From assembly GCA_904846265.1 (NCBI GenBank), contig CAJHAA010000006.1:1-64000 (forward strand): a DNA stretch of 64,000 nucleotides. The letters run 5' to 3'. The position numbers and the translations under genes are program-made. The notes under the pieces are model-generated. The model saw only the letters and a list, made by a program, of their open reading frames with translations, did not search any database and was not told the origin of the DNA. This document shows positions 11,568 to 20,455 of the stretch, piece by piece. Position 1 is the first letter of the stretch, and each line of letters begins with the position of its first letter. This DNA is from Psychrobacter immobilis. GTDB lineage: Bacteria > Pseudomonadota > Gammaproteobacteria > Pseudomonadales > Moraxellaceae.

Positions 11568-12395
11568 ATGACTACGGAAAGCCACAATAGCAATGATGCT
11601 GGAAATAACACTGGCAATGACAATCGCATTACTTATGACATCCAAGATTATATCTGCCTGATTGGATTAAATCGCGCGGATAAGCGCAATGCCTTTGATA
11701 GCCATATGATTAAGCAACTCTCTGACGCACTCACTCAATATGAAAATGATGCCAATCTTCGCTGTGCGTTAATATTCGCCCATGGGGAGCACTTTACCGC
11801 AGGGCTTGATTTGATGGAGCTACAGGATAAGTGGGATAAAGGCGCGTTTGAGTTTACTGCCGACGAAATCGATCCGTGGGGTATCGGGGGAAAACTACGC
11901 ACCAAACCTGTGGTCGTGGCGATACAAGGAACGTGTTTCACTGCTGGTATTGAGCTGATGTTAAATAGCGATGTCGTTGTCGCTAGTGATAACTGCAACT
12001 TTGCGCAAATGGAAGTCCAGCGCGGCATTATGCCGTTTGGTGGCGCGACTGTACGCTTCGTAGCAGCAGCTGGCTGGCAAAAAGCCATGCCGTATCTACT
12101 CACTGGTAAAGCATTCGATGCGCAAGCGGCTGACAGGCTGAATCTAGTCAGCGAAGTGGTGGCAAAAGGTGAGGAATATAAGCGTGCGCTAACCATCGCC
12201 CAAGAGATTTGCAACGCTGCACCGCTTGGCGTGCAAGGATTATTATCATCAGCACAAGATGCCAGTCGTAATGGCGCAAAAGTGGCATTAGCTAATATTC
12301 ATGGTTATCTGCCACATTTGTTTCATTCAGAAGATGCAAAAGAGGGTGCGATGGCGATGGTTGAGAGACGTGAGGCTGAGTTTGTGGGACGTTAA
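11568..12395 (+). CDS. Crotonase / enoyl-CoA hydratase family protein
   Basis: Crotonase-fold enzyme acting on acyl-CoA thioesters. The 275-aa protein has NRADKRNAFD, then the oxyanion-hole segments HFTAGLDL and IQGTCFTAGIELMLNSDVV, and the QRGIMPFGGA region carrying one family glutamate or its replacement. The start ATG at 11568 is preceded by AAAAAGGA at optimal spacing, which is better than the upstream in-frame codon at 11529. Crotonases hydrate, isomerise or hydrolyse many substrates, so the specific reaction is not assigned. It is divergent from the LysE-family gene and stops 44 bp before the large YobI-like gene, although base composition differs sharply between the two. Confidence 0.87.
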   Translation: MTTESHNSNDAGNNTGNDNRITYDIQDYICLIGLNRADKRNAFDSHMIKQLSDALTQYENDANLRCALIFAHGEHFTAGLDLMELQDKWDKGAFEFTADEIDPWGIGGKLRTKPVVVAIQGTCFTAGIELMLNSDVVVASDNCNFAQMEVQRGIMPFGGATVRFVAAAGWQKAMPYLLTGKAFDAQAADRLNLVSEVVAKGEEYKRALTIAQEICNAAPLGVQGLLSSAQDASRNGAKVALANIHGYLPHLFHSEDAKEGAMAMVERREAEFVGR

Positions 12396-12439
12396 GCACT
12401 ATAAGCTAAGAAATAACAATTTAGATTAGAAGAGATAGT

Positions 12440-15400
12440 ATGAATCAAAGCTCATCAGCACAAAGACTAGAAACTGAACAAAGTAATAGTAGCAATTTTA
12501 AAATAACGGTACTTTCTCCTTCAGATAACCTTGAGAGTAGTGCAAGCTACAAAAATTATGAGAAAAGATTAGTTGCAGCATTAAGGCATGAGCTTGTGTT
12601 AAATATAGCTCTTACGGGGATATATGGCTCAGGTAAGAGTAGTATTTTAAACACTTTCAAAAGAACTTACGAGAATAAAAATGAGTGGGATTTTTTGGAG
12701 GTATCACTTTCTACATTTAAAGTTGAGAAGGTTAGCGAAGGTAATCAAGCTGATGAAGAGAGTATAGATAAAGAGGTGAGAGGTCTTACGCCAGATAAAA
12801 TTCAGCTAATTGAAAGAAGTATATTACAGCAGTTTTTTTATGCTGTACCTCAAAGCGATATTCCTTTATCAAGATTTAAACGTATTACACAAAATTCTAA
12901 AGAGAATTATAGGGAAGTATTAGGTGTAATTATTCTGGGATTATGGAGTTATCTCTATGCTTTTGATCTTATAGGTTTTATTACAGATTTGATAGAGTTC
13001 GCAAACTGGTATCATTATTTTAATTTAGTTATTTTAATCGCTTGTACATTATTTCTGATAGATAAAATATTTAGCTATGGCTTTGGTCTCAAAGAGATAA
13101 AGTTCAACCTCCACAACGCTGAATTTAATATCAAGAACGAACAAGAAAAATCTATTCTTAATGATCATTTAGATGAGATATTATATTTTTTTGAAACTAC
13201 TGGAAAGAATGTTGTCATCATCGAAGATTTAGATAGGTTCAATGATACTGAAATTTTTATTAGACTTAGAGAGTTAAACTCAATTATTAATAAGTCTTGC
13301 CCGCATCGAGTTGTGTTTATATACGCAATTCGTGATGATATTTTTGAGGACAATGAAAGAAGTAAGTTCTTTGATTACATCATTCCTGTTATACCTATAG
13401 TTAATCCAACGACTGCATATGACATAGTCATAAAAGAACATAGCAGTATAGCAAACGAGCTTGATAATAAATTTTTATTGAATACTTGTTTATACTTTAG
13501 CGATATGAGGCTTTTAAAGAATATTTTAAATGAGTATGAGGTTTACTTTGATCAACTTAAAGTTTTGGATATAGATAAGAATAAACTCTTTGCAATGGTT
13601 GTTTATAAAAACTATCACCCAAACGAGTTTGCCAAACTAAACTCGAACTCAGGTGAAATATATGAGATTTTCCATAAAGAGAAGCTGAAAATAGTTGAGA
13701 TTTTGGCAACAGAAAAATACCAATTTATCTCTAACTTAGAGCTTAAAAAAAATAAAATTTTAGATGAGGGGTTAAACTCAATTAAAGAGCTTAATAGTGT
13801 TTACTCTTATATGGTTTTAAGGAAGTTGGACAGTGTAATGCAACAAGGGACTTACGGCCGGCAGTCAAAAATAAATGTTGTCGTTGATTCTAAAGGATAT
13901 AGTATAAGCAATATTGTTAGTACTGAAGTGCTTAAGGAAATGGCACAACATCAAACGATTACTTTGGAAGTAACTAATACAAGTTTTACAGTAAGTTTCA
14001 ATTTTAGTGATATTGAAGATGAAGTTAACCCCGATACACCTTATCTAGATAGGCTTTCTAATATAGAAGATAAGAAAAATGGTGAGTTAGAAAATTTATT
14101 AAATGAAGAGTCTAATACGAGATATGAGATCCAAGATACAAAAAGAATGATGTTAAGAGAATTGCTGAATCAGTCTGATATTATTATTGACAAGCCTTTA
14201 TTGAAGTTTTTTATCACTAATGGATATATAGACGAAACATATCAAAGTTATATCTCTTATTTCTTTGAAGAATCTATTAGTTTGAATGATAAAAACTATG
14301 CTCTTTTAGTTAGTACTTTTGATGAACCAGATTTTGAGCTTGAATTGAAAAAATGTGGTGAGTTAGTTGAAAATTATTTGGGACTGGACAAGTTATCAAC
14401 TCACAGTGCTCTAAACTTCACTATGTTAGACTTTCTGCTAAATAACTCTAGTAAAACAATATATCTTGAAAAGTATATAGAAGTTATTTGTGATGCATCA
14501 AATTTATCTAGAGATTTCCTTAAGATTTATCTCAAAAGAGATAAAAATCTCTCTTTATTGATACCAAGGATAGTAGGTATTAGAGAGGATATTATCGATG
14601 AAATAAATATCTACAACAATACGGAAGAAGCCAGACTTAATCTGAAAAGGTTTATTAAGTACCTACCTTTAAAGTCATATGAAGAACTACCGTATTTAAC
14701 TGAACAAATTAGAGGTGAACTAAATATTCTAAGAGATTATGTTAGTGTTATTTCAGATTGCTTCGATAATAATTTTGATGACTTTCAAGGGTTTACGGAT
14801 ATAGTTCAACCAACACTTAAGCATGCTGTTTTTTCAGAAGAACAAGTTGAAGAACTTAATTGGTTGGGTAAGAACAGATACTTAGCTATCAATAAGCATA
14901 TGATAAAACAAGTTTTAGTAAATAATTTAGAAGACTCTGATACAGCTGTCGCTGACCTAGAAGTCAAACCAATAACCCTTATGGCTAACTCTGGTATTGA
15001 CTATCTAACTGAAAATATTTGGTCTGAAAATCTATTGGAATATATAAGAGTTATTTTAGTAGATGCAGATGAAAGTACCTCGTATTCTGAAGATGAAAAT
15101 GTTTATATTAAAACTTTAAATGTGTTGGATAGTCGCAATTCAATAGTAGAAAAATTTATTGACATCACTTCTACTAAGATTAAAGATATAAGTGCAGTCG
15201 AAAACTATCAAATTCAACAATATCTTATCGGCAGCTTGAAAGTCCCATACTCATGGTCAAATGTTTTTAAGTATTTTTCTGAGTCTTATGAAGATCAGGG
15301 TGATCAAGGTGCTTATCGGGAGATAGATGGTTCACTTGTCAAATTCTTGGAAAATGGACGAAGTTATTTACAAATGGTTAATTACACAGAACTAGATTTT

Positions 15401-16165
15401 TTAGGAATTGTAGACTGGGAAGCTACTAAAGCTGAGTTCGATAAACATCTTTTTGTATGTAGTGAGTTGAGTGATGACGCATACGAAAAACTAATTGGTG
15501 TAACTGATAACAACTGGAACAACTCAAACTTAGAGGATATTAGTCAAGAGAAAATTCGGGCTCTAATATCTCTTGGAAAGTTAAGTTTAACTCCTGAAAA
15601 CTGGGAACAAGTCAAAGAACATGCATCAAAAGAAGTTATCTTGACTTTTTTAGTTAAAAATATTGAATTTATAATGAATGATTTAGACTTTATTCAACTG
15701 CGTCCACAGGATATAGTATCTTTACTTTTTTCTGAAGATATTATCAATAATAGTAAGCGCTTCCTAGTTGAAAATATAGGCGTTGATTTGATTAGCGTTG
15801 GTGAGCATATTCGCAAGAAAATTCTAGGGGTATATGGTAGTGATAGAATACCTATTACTATTTACGAGCAATTCATTGAGCATGCAGATTCAAATGAGCT
15901 TAAAAAGCTACTTCTAAATCAAATTGAAAATATGAATGACTCAGAAATTATGAGAGTGTTAAGCTTATTAGATGAGCCTTATCAAACTCTTACTCATGGT
16001 ACAGACGTTGAATTTGAAGACTCTGAAGAGAATAGAGCGATCTTAAATAAATTAAATACAGCTAGAGTAGTAAGGAAATTCCCTAAGCCCAAAAGACCTA
16101 AGAGTAACCCTATCGGTAAAAAAGTGCTTTCTACGAGGTTACAATCCCATGTTCTAGGAAATTAA
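12440..16165 (+). CDS. YobI-like P-loop NTPase (1241 aa)
   Basis: Large predicted membrane-associated NTPase. Walker A GIYGSGKS lies at residues 60-67. The segment IERSILQQFFYAVPQSDIPL and following RFKRI matches what I recall of the YobI-like P-loop domain. Two hydrophobic segments (about 159-182 and 191-213) interrupt the domain before Walker B VVIIEDLDRF at 257-266, a KAP-like arrangement. The remaining 970 residues are acidic, helical and Leu-rich with no domain I recognise. The gene is clearly AT-richer than its neighbours, a sign of transfer. Role is unknown; KAP/STAND-type NTPases are often defence-related, but nothing here proves that. The ATG at 12440 follows a weak AAGAGATAG site. 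Confidence 0.85.
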   Translation: MNQSSSAQRLETEQSNSSNFKITVLSPSDNLESSASYKNYEKRLVAALRHELVLNIALTGIYGSGKSSILNTFKRTYENKNEWDFLEVSLSTFKVEKVSEGNQADEESIDKEVRGLTPDKIQLIERSILQQFFYAVPQSDIPLSRFKRITQNSKENYREVLGVIILGLWSYLYAFDLIGFITDLIEFANWYHYFNLVILIACTLFLIDKIFSYGFGLKEIKFNLHNAEFNIKNEQEKSILNDHLDEILYFFETTGKNVVIIEDLDRFNDTEIFIRLRELNSIINKSCPHRVVFIYAIRDDIFEDNERSKFFDYIIPVIPIVNPTTAYDIVIKEHSSIANELDNKFLLNTCLYFSDMRLLKNILNEYEVYFDQLKVLDIDKNKLFAMVVYKNYHPNEFAKLNSNSGEIYEIFHKEKLKIVEILATEKYQFISNLELKKNKILDEGLNSIKELNSVYSYMVLRKLDSVMQQGTYGRQSKINVVVDSKGYSISNIVSTEVLKEMAQHQTITLEVTNTSFTVSFNFSDIEDEVNPDTPYLDRLSNIEDKKNGELENLLNEESNTRYEIQDTKRMMLRELLNQSDIIIDKPLLKFFITNGYIDETYQSYISYFFEESISLNDKNYALLVSTFDEPDFELELKKCGELVENYLGLDKLSTHSALNFTMLDFLLNNSSKTIYLEKYIEVICDASNLSRDFLKIYLKRDKNLSLLIPRIVGIREDIIDEINIYNNTEEARLNLKRFIKYLPLKSYEELPYLTEQIRGELNILRDYVSVISDCFDNNFDDFQGFTDIVQPTLKHAVFSEEQVEELNWLGKNRYLAINKHMIKQVLVNNLEDSDTAVADLEVKPITLMANSGIDYLTENIWSENLLEYIRVILVDADESTSYSEDENVYIKTLNVLDSRNSIVEKFIDITSTKIKDISAVENYQIQQYLIGSLKVPYSWSNVFKYFSESYEDQGDQGAYREIDGSLVKFLENGRSYLQMVNYTELDFLGIVDWEATKAEFDKHLFVCSELSDDAYEKLIGVTDNNWNNSNLEDISQEKIRALISLGKLSLTPENWEQVKEHASKEVILTFLVKNIEFIMNDLDFIQLRPQDIVSLLFSEDIINNSKRFLVENIGVDLISVGEHIRKKILGVYGSDRIPITIYEQFIEHADSNELKKLLLNQIENMNDSEIMRVLSLLDEPYQTLTHGTDVEFEDSEENRAILNKLNTARVVRKFPKPKRPKSNPIGKKVLSTRLQSHVLGN

Positions 16166-16170
16166 AACCA

Positions 16171-16403
16171 GTCACCTTGTGACACGGTTTAGCCCTGACA
16201 TGAGAGCCGTAAAAAAATTGCACTGCAATTTTAGGCTTGCAAGTGAAACTCTCTTAAATGAGAGTTTCTTGAGGCTATCCTGCTTGAATAGGCGTGTTGC
16301 GAAGGCTAGGTTTTGGAGCATATCGTGACCAAACAGGGATGACCCAAGCCGTAGCCTCGCCACGCCTAGATGAGCAGATAATAGCGGAGGGCAGGATTGG
16401 CTC
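16171..16403. other. Gene-free segment with nested inverted repeats
   Basis: Immediately after the YobI-like gene lies a dense set of inverted repeats: 16171-16175/16179-16183, 16214-16221/16225-16232, and 16245-16253/16260-16268 (stem GAAACTCTC). Then comes a long compound stem: 16277-16283/16391-16397 (ATCCTGC), 16289-16296/16361-16368 (TAGGCGTG), 16299-16302/16357-16360 and 16304-16308/16352-16356, with further pairing inside. This could be a structured RNA, the end of a mobile element or a repeat family. I do not recognise its class. Open frames here on both strands have no ribosome-binding site and are judged spurious. Confidence 0.5.
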
Positions 16404-16483
16404 CCACTTCATAGTAGCCCTGATAACCACGCAATCTAATGCAGCACTTCAAAATACTACCAAGCAAACCAAACATACCAACC

Positions 16484-16506
16484 AAAAAAACCCCGCCATG
16501 GCGAGG
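16484..16506 (-). terminator. Terminator downstream of the YadA-like gene
   Basis: On the minus strand a GC-rich hairpin (16491-16497 with 16500-16506, centred on CCATGG, one mismatch) is followed by seven T residues (complement of 16484-16490). It lies 72 bp after the stop of the leftward YadA-head-like gene. Confidence 0.75.
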
Positions 16507-16578
16507 TCTCATTATCTTATCGAGTATAACTGGTGATAACTGCACCAGCGTTAATAGCTTGGCACTGATTGACTACTA

Positions 16579-17427
16579 TTATTTAGCTGATTTTTTATAG
16601 TAATCAACCATCATAGTGCCTAATGTGCCGTTGTCATCAATAGTGACTATTCTGACCGTACCTGATTGTGCTGCGGTACTCGACTGTACTTGTCCAGCAT
16701 TACCTAAGACGACTTGGTTGTTTTTAGCTGCCTTTGCCTCGTTACCGATAGCGATGCTATTCATGCCGCCAGCCATAGATTTATTGCCTAACGCTACCGA
16801 GTTTGCACCTTGTGCGGCTGCCGCTTCACCAACTGCGGTAGAGCGTACACCACTAGCATTGGCTAGATGACCAAAGGCTTGCGCGCGTTCGGCAGTGGCT
16901 TTTGATTGCCAACCGATAGAGGTTGAGCCTAAACCTGCGGCATTGGCTTCCCCGCCAACAGCCGTTGCGGAGTTTAGACCTGCATTGGCTTTATTGCCGA
17001 CAGCGACCGTATCGTTAGTACCACCAGCCATGGCTGCTTCACCAACTGCGGTAGAGCGAACACCGCTAGCATTGGCTAAATGACCGAAAGCTTGCGCGCG
17101 TTCGGCAGTGGCTTTTGATTGCCAACCGATAGAGGTTGAGCCTAAACCTGCAGCGTTGGCTTGACCGCCGACAGCGGTTGCTGAGTTCAAACCTGCATTG
17201 GCCATATTACCGATAGCAACCGTGTCGTTAGTGCCGCTAGACATAGCACTATTGCCTAAAGTAATGGCAGTACTGTTCGTAGTGGTTTGGGTATTTGAAA
17301 CTTGGGAGTCAGCACCTGTTGCCATAGCAGTGCATGCAGAAGTTGCGGCAATGGCGAGAGTAAGGGAACTGATTTTGAGTATCGTACTTTTAAGTGCTAC
17401 GTTTGATAGGGAATCCATTTTCATCAT
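16579..17427 (-). CDS. YadA-head-like repeat protein, secreted
   Basis: Predicted exported protein of 282 aa. Residues 1-35 look like a signal peptide (hydrophobic run with SSLTLAIAATSACTAMA). The rest is about a dozen 14-residue left-handed beta-roll repeats of YadA-head type, each with an A-x-G motif such as STAVGEAA, NSVALGNKS or NSIAIGNEA. Full trimeric autotransporters end in a stalk and a membrane-anchor barrel. This one lacks both and ends in an acidic tail (IVTIDDNGTLG), so it may be a shortened or secreted relative. The start at 17427 (MMKMDS) follows AAAAGGA at good spacing; an in-frame ATG lies 8 codons upstream. Two 71-residue blocks are nearly identical. Confidence 0.8.
   Translation of the reverse strand: MMKMDSLSNVALKSTILKISSLTLAIAATSACTAMATGADSQVSNTQTTTNSTAITLGNSAMSSGTNDTVAIGNMANAGLNSATAVGGQANAAGLGSTSIGWQSKATAERAQAFGHLANASGVRSTAVGEAAMAGGTNDTVAVGNKANAGLNSATAVGGEANAAGLGSTSIGWQSKATAERAQAFGHLANASGVRSTAVGEAAAAQGANSVALGNKSMAGGMNSIAIGNEAKAAKNNQVVLGNAGQVQSSTAAQSGTVRIVTIDDNGTLGTMMVDYYKKSAK
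16828..17253 (-). repeat. Tandem 213-bp duplication in the YadA-like gene
   Basis: Two adjacent copies, 16828-17040 and 17041-17253, each 213 bp (71 codons). Long stretches are identical, including the part encoding GSTSIGWQSKATAERAQAFG. The codon-level similarity points to a fairly recent in-frame duplication rather than old repeat divergence. Confidence 0.9.
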
Positions 17428-17672
17428 GCTAAATCCTTTTAGACAAGCCATCTTGGCTTAGTAGGGGGTTTGGGTAAAAGCTAATAGATCACAATCCTTG
17501 CAATGTCAGCGTACTCTGGCATGAATAACTTGATCATATGTAGAGTCCGCAACATTAATGTAACACTAATTTTTAACCATTATTCAAATAATGATAGCAT
17601 TATATTTTCAAAGGTCATTTAAGCCGACGAATGAACAGTTATAATATAAAACTACCGTAAAGGAGAGCATCG

Positions 17673-18839
17673 GTGCTGTACAACTTTGATGAGATAATAG
17701 ACAGACGTAACACGGGGTCATTTAAATGGCACTATACCGATGACACCATTCCGCTGTGGGTCGCGGATATGGACTTTAAGACTGCTCAGCCTATTTTATC
17801 GGCGATTGAGCAAGTAGCGCAGCATGGCATATTGGGTTACACCGTGCCGACCGAGCCGTTGTATCAAGCGATTATCGACTGGCATGGCAGTCGTTATGAC
17901 TTGTGGCTAGATAAGCAGGATATCCTGTTTTCTCCGGGCGTCGTGCCAAGTCTGGTGCTGATGATGAAGGTATTTACCGAGGCGGGGGATGCGGTACTCA
18001 TCAATGACCCGATTTATACGCCTTTTATGACCAAGGTTTTAGACAATAATCGTAAGCTTGTGACTTCTGCATTACAGGAGAATGAGGGTAAATATCATCT
18101 GGATTTAGCTGATATCGAAGCCAAAATTATCACGCATAAAATTAAGCTGTATTTGTTGTGTAATCCGCATAATCCTGGCGGACGTGTATGGACAGCGGAT
18201 GAGCTTGAAGCGCTGCTTTTAATTTGTGAAAAGCATAATGTGGCGATTGTGAGTGATGAGATTCATCAAGATTTGACCTTGAGTGATTATATCTTTACAC
18301 CTTTTTTAACCCTAGCAAAAGGCTATGAGCACAAAGTAGTTAGCCTGACATCAATGACCAAAACCTTTAATGTTGCTGGTATCAAAGGCTCGATGATCTT
18401 TGCTAAAGACAGCGCATTACTCACCAAAATTAACCAGCAGCAGCGTTTAAGTGACGAGCATGAGCTGAACTTATTTGCTTATATGGCGATGCGCAGTGCT
18501 TATGAGCAAGGTAGTGAGTGGTTGGCGCAGGCGCTGACTTATATTGAAGCCAATATTGACTTAACCATTAGCTTTTTAGAAGAGCATTTACCTAAAATTA
18601 AGGTGATGCGTCCAGAAGCTTCGTATTTGATTTGGCTAGATTGCTCGGCATATGCGCAAGACGATCAACTGCTCTATGACAGGCTTAGAGAGGCCAAAGT
18701 TGAGCTTAGCGCAGGGATTAAGTACGGTAATGAAGGGCATCTAAAAATGCGTCTTAATGTGGCGTGTCCTAAAACGCTGCTGATAGAAGGGTTAAATCGT
18801 ATGCATACTGCATTAAATAGCGATGCTTTTAAACAGTAA
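17673..18839 (+). CDS. MalY/PatB-family PLP enzyme (C-S beta-lyase type)
   Basis: Fold-type I pyridoxal-phosphate enzyme, probably cleaving C-S bonds of cystathionine or cysteine conjugates. The 388-aa protein shows the family opening PLWVADMDF, the cofactor-contact motif CNPHNPGGRVW, SDEIHQDL, and the PLP lysine in SMTKTFNVAGIKGS. It is expected in the cytoplasm as a dimer. The start is the GTG at 17673, placed 6 bp after a strong AAGGAGA; no ATG is near. It is divergent from the YadA-like gene and ends 2 bp before the stop of the convergent kinase gene. MalY-like proteins can also act as regulators, so the physiological role is open. Confidence 0.9.
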   Translation: MLYNFDEIIDRRNTGSFKWHYTDDTIPLWVADMDFKTAQPILSAIEQVAQHGILGYTVPTEPLYQAIIDWHGSRYDLWLDKQDILFSPGVVPSLVLMMKVFTEAGDAVLINDPIYTPFMTKVLDNNRKLVTSALQENEGKYHLDLADIEAKIITHKIKLYLLCNPHNPGGRVWTADELEALLLICEKHNVAIVSDEIHQDLTLSDYIFTPFLTLAKGYEHKVVSLTSMTKTFNVAGIKGSMIFAKDSALLTKINQQQRLSDEHELNLFAYMAMRSAYEQGSEWLAQALTYIEANIDLTISFLEEHLPKIKVMRPEASYLIWLDCSAYAQDDQLLYDRLREAKVELSAGIKYGNEGHLKMRLNVACPKTLLIEGLNRMHTALNSDAFKQ

Positions 18840-18841
18840 TA

Positions 18842-20410
18842 TCATTTAGCAGGATAACCAGTAATGTCCTGAATGCTTTGATATAAAGGCTTTAAGCGCT
18901 CATACATTTTGAGATAAACCTCATTATAAAGGCGTTTGTAGAGCTGAACATTGGCGTCAATAGGTAAGAACTCATCGCCCAAATGGGTCATCGCCTGAGT
19001 TGCGGTTAAATGGTCAGGATAAACGCCAAGCCCTACTGCACAATTGATAGCCGCGCCTAAGCCTGAGGCTTCATAAGTATGCGGTCGATAAGCGGGCATG
19101 TCAAAGATATCTGCCGTCAGCTGCATGGCTGAGTCACTTTGAGAGCCGCCACCAGACACACGCAAGTGTTTGATGGGTTTGCCTGTACGCTTCTCAATGG
19201 TATCAAAACCAAGTTTTAGCTCATAGGCAAGCCCTTCTAGGATAGCGCGATAAACATGCGCTCGCGTGTGTACATCACCAAATCCAATGAGCGCGCCTTT
19301 GCCCTCAAGTCCCGGATGACGAACACCGGGTGACCAGTATGGCTGCATCATTAATCCCATACAGCCTGCTGGAATGTCTTTCACCGCTTGATCGAGGAGT
19401 TTTTCGGTATCAATGCCTTGCGTCTTTGCCAGCTGTTCTTCATAGTGGGCAAACTGCTCCTTAAACCAGCTGACCATCCAAAAGCCGCGATAGATCATAT
19501 ACTCATGATTATAGTAATTCGGCGCAGCGGCAGTGTAGGCGGGCATGTGCTTAAGGATTTCGACGTAATTGCTCGACGTGGTATTAATCGTCGCAGTAGT
19601 GCCAAAGCTTAGACAGGCGGTTTCTGCAGCGAGACCTGCAGAGCCTAATGCTTCACAAGCCTTATCACTGGCGGCAGCAATCATCGGCGTGCCCTCTAAA
19701 ATCCCCGTGGCTTTGGCTGCTTTTGTACTAATAGAACCGAGTGGCTGTCCCGGCGGCACAATCTTGGGCATTTGGTCGGGTCGACAGCTAAACAATCGCC
19801 ATTTGAGATCTTTAGCTTTTAGCCAAGCTTGGGCTTTGTAATCATATGGCAGGTAGCCTAAAGCATGACCGGCGGAGTCGATAAGCTCACCTGTGAGCTG
19901 ATAGGTGAGATAGGCGGACAAATTGACATAATGAGCGGTTTTTGCCCACATTTCTGGTTCATGATGAGCAAGCCAATTACAGCGGGCTTTTTGCTGTGCC
20001 TCTTGTACCAGCTCGCCCATACCGATGACTTTGGTGAGTGGATTGAGCAAGCCTATGTCATTGGTTTCGCCGCGACGCAAATCCATCCACACAATGGCTG
20101 GGCGTAGCGGTTGTTTATCCTTGTCCAAACATATCATGGTATAGCGCTGGGTGGCGAGACTGACACCAGCGATTTGCTCAGGAGTAATAGCGCAGGTTTG
20201 CCAGAGTTGCTGACAAGCTTCGCTTAATTTTTGCCAATAATAATCGGCATGTTGCTCGGCAAAATTTGGCTGCGTTGAAAAATACGGCTCGATAATGACG
20301 CGGGCTTTGGCAATCTCGCTACCGAATTGATCAAAGATCAGCGCCCTGACGCTTTGGGTGCCATTGTCGATAGCTAAGAAATAGATAGGGGCATCAAAGT
20401 GATTGGTCAT
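18842..20410 (-). CDS. FGGY-family carbohydrate kinase
   Basis: ATP-dependent sugar or polyol kinase of the FGGY family. The 522-aa protein begins with the phosphate-1 segment FLAIDNGTQSVRALIFD and has LSFGTTATI and the C-terminal FGGY-type segment HLRVSGGGSQSDSAMQLTADI. The ATG at 20410 is better spaced from AAGG than the ATG two codons upstream. It is the last gene of a leftward set with glpD (45-bp gap) and a flavoprotein. Its sequence is not clearly glycerol kinase; pentulose or another polyol substrate is possible. Partnership with a glycerol-3-phosphate dehydrogenase suggests a three-carbon or related polyol substrate, but this is inference. Confidence 0.88.
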   Translation of the reverse strand: MTNHFDAPIYFLAIDNGTQSVRALIFDQFGSEIAKARVIIEPYFSTQPNFAEQHADYYWQKLSEACQQLWQTCAITPEQIAGVSLATQRYTMICLDKDKQPLRPAIVWMDLRRGETNDIGLLNPLTKVIGMGELVQEAQQKARCNWLAHHEPEMWAKTAHYVNLSAYLTYQLTGELIDSAGHALGYLPYDYKAQAWLKAKDLKWRLFSCRPDQMPKIVPPGQPLGSISTKAAKATGILEGTPMIAAASDKACEALGSAGLAAETACLSFGTTATINTTSSNYVEILKHMPAYTAAAPNYYNHEYMIYRGFWMVSWFKEQFAHYEEQLAKTQGIDTEKLLDQAVKDIPAGCMGLMMQPYWSPGVRHPGLEGKGALIGFGDVHTRAHVYRAILEGLAYELKLGFDTIEKRTGKPIKHLRVSGGGSQSDSAMQLTADIFDMPAYRPHTYEASGLGAAINCAVGLGVYPDHLTATQAMTHLGDEFLPIDANVQLYKRLYNEVYLKMYERLKPLYQSIQDITGYPAK

Positions 20411-20455
20411 AGTCATCCTTAACTATGTAGTGATAAGCAGTAATAAAAATAAGCT

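Noticed and set aside
11735-12214. 159-codon minus-strand ORF inside the crotonase gene
   Set aside because: Lies entirely within a well-supported gene, with Ser/Ala/Pro-rich content typical of an antisense shadow.
16294-16536. 80-codon plus-strand ORF, and a 63-codon minus-strand ORF at 16172-16363
   Set aside because: Both overlap the nested inverted repeats, lack ribosome-binding sites and have no family resemblance; the first also runs through a terminator.
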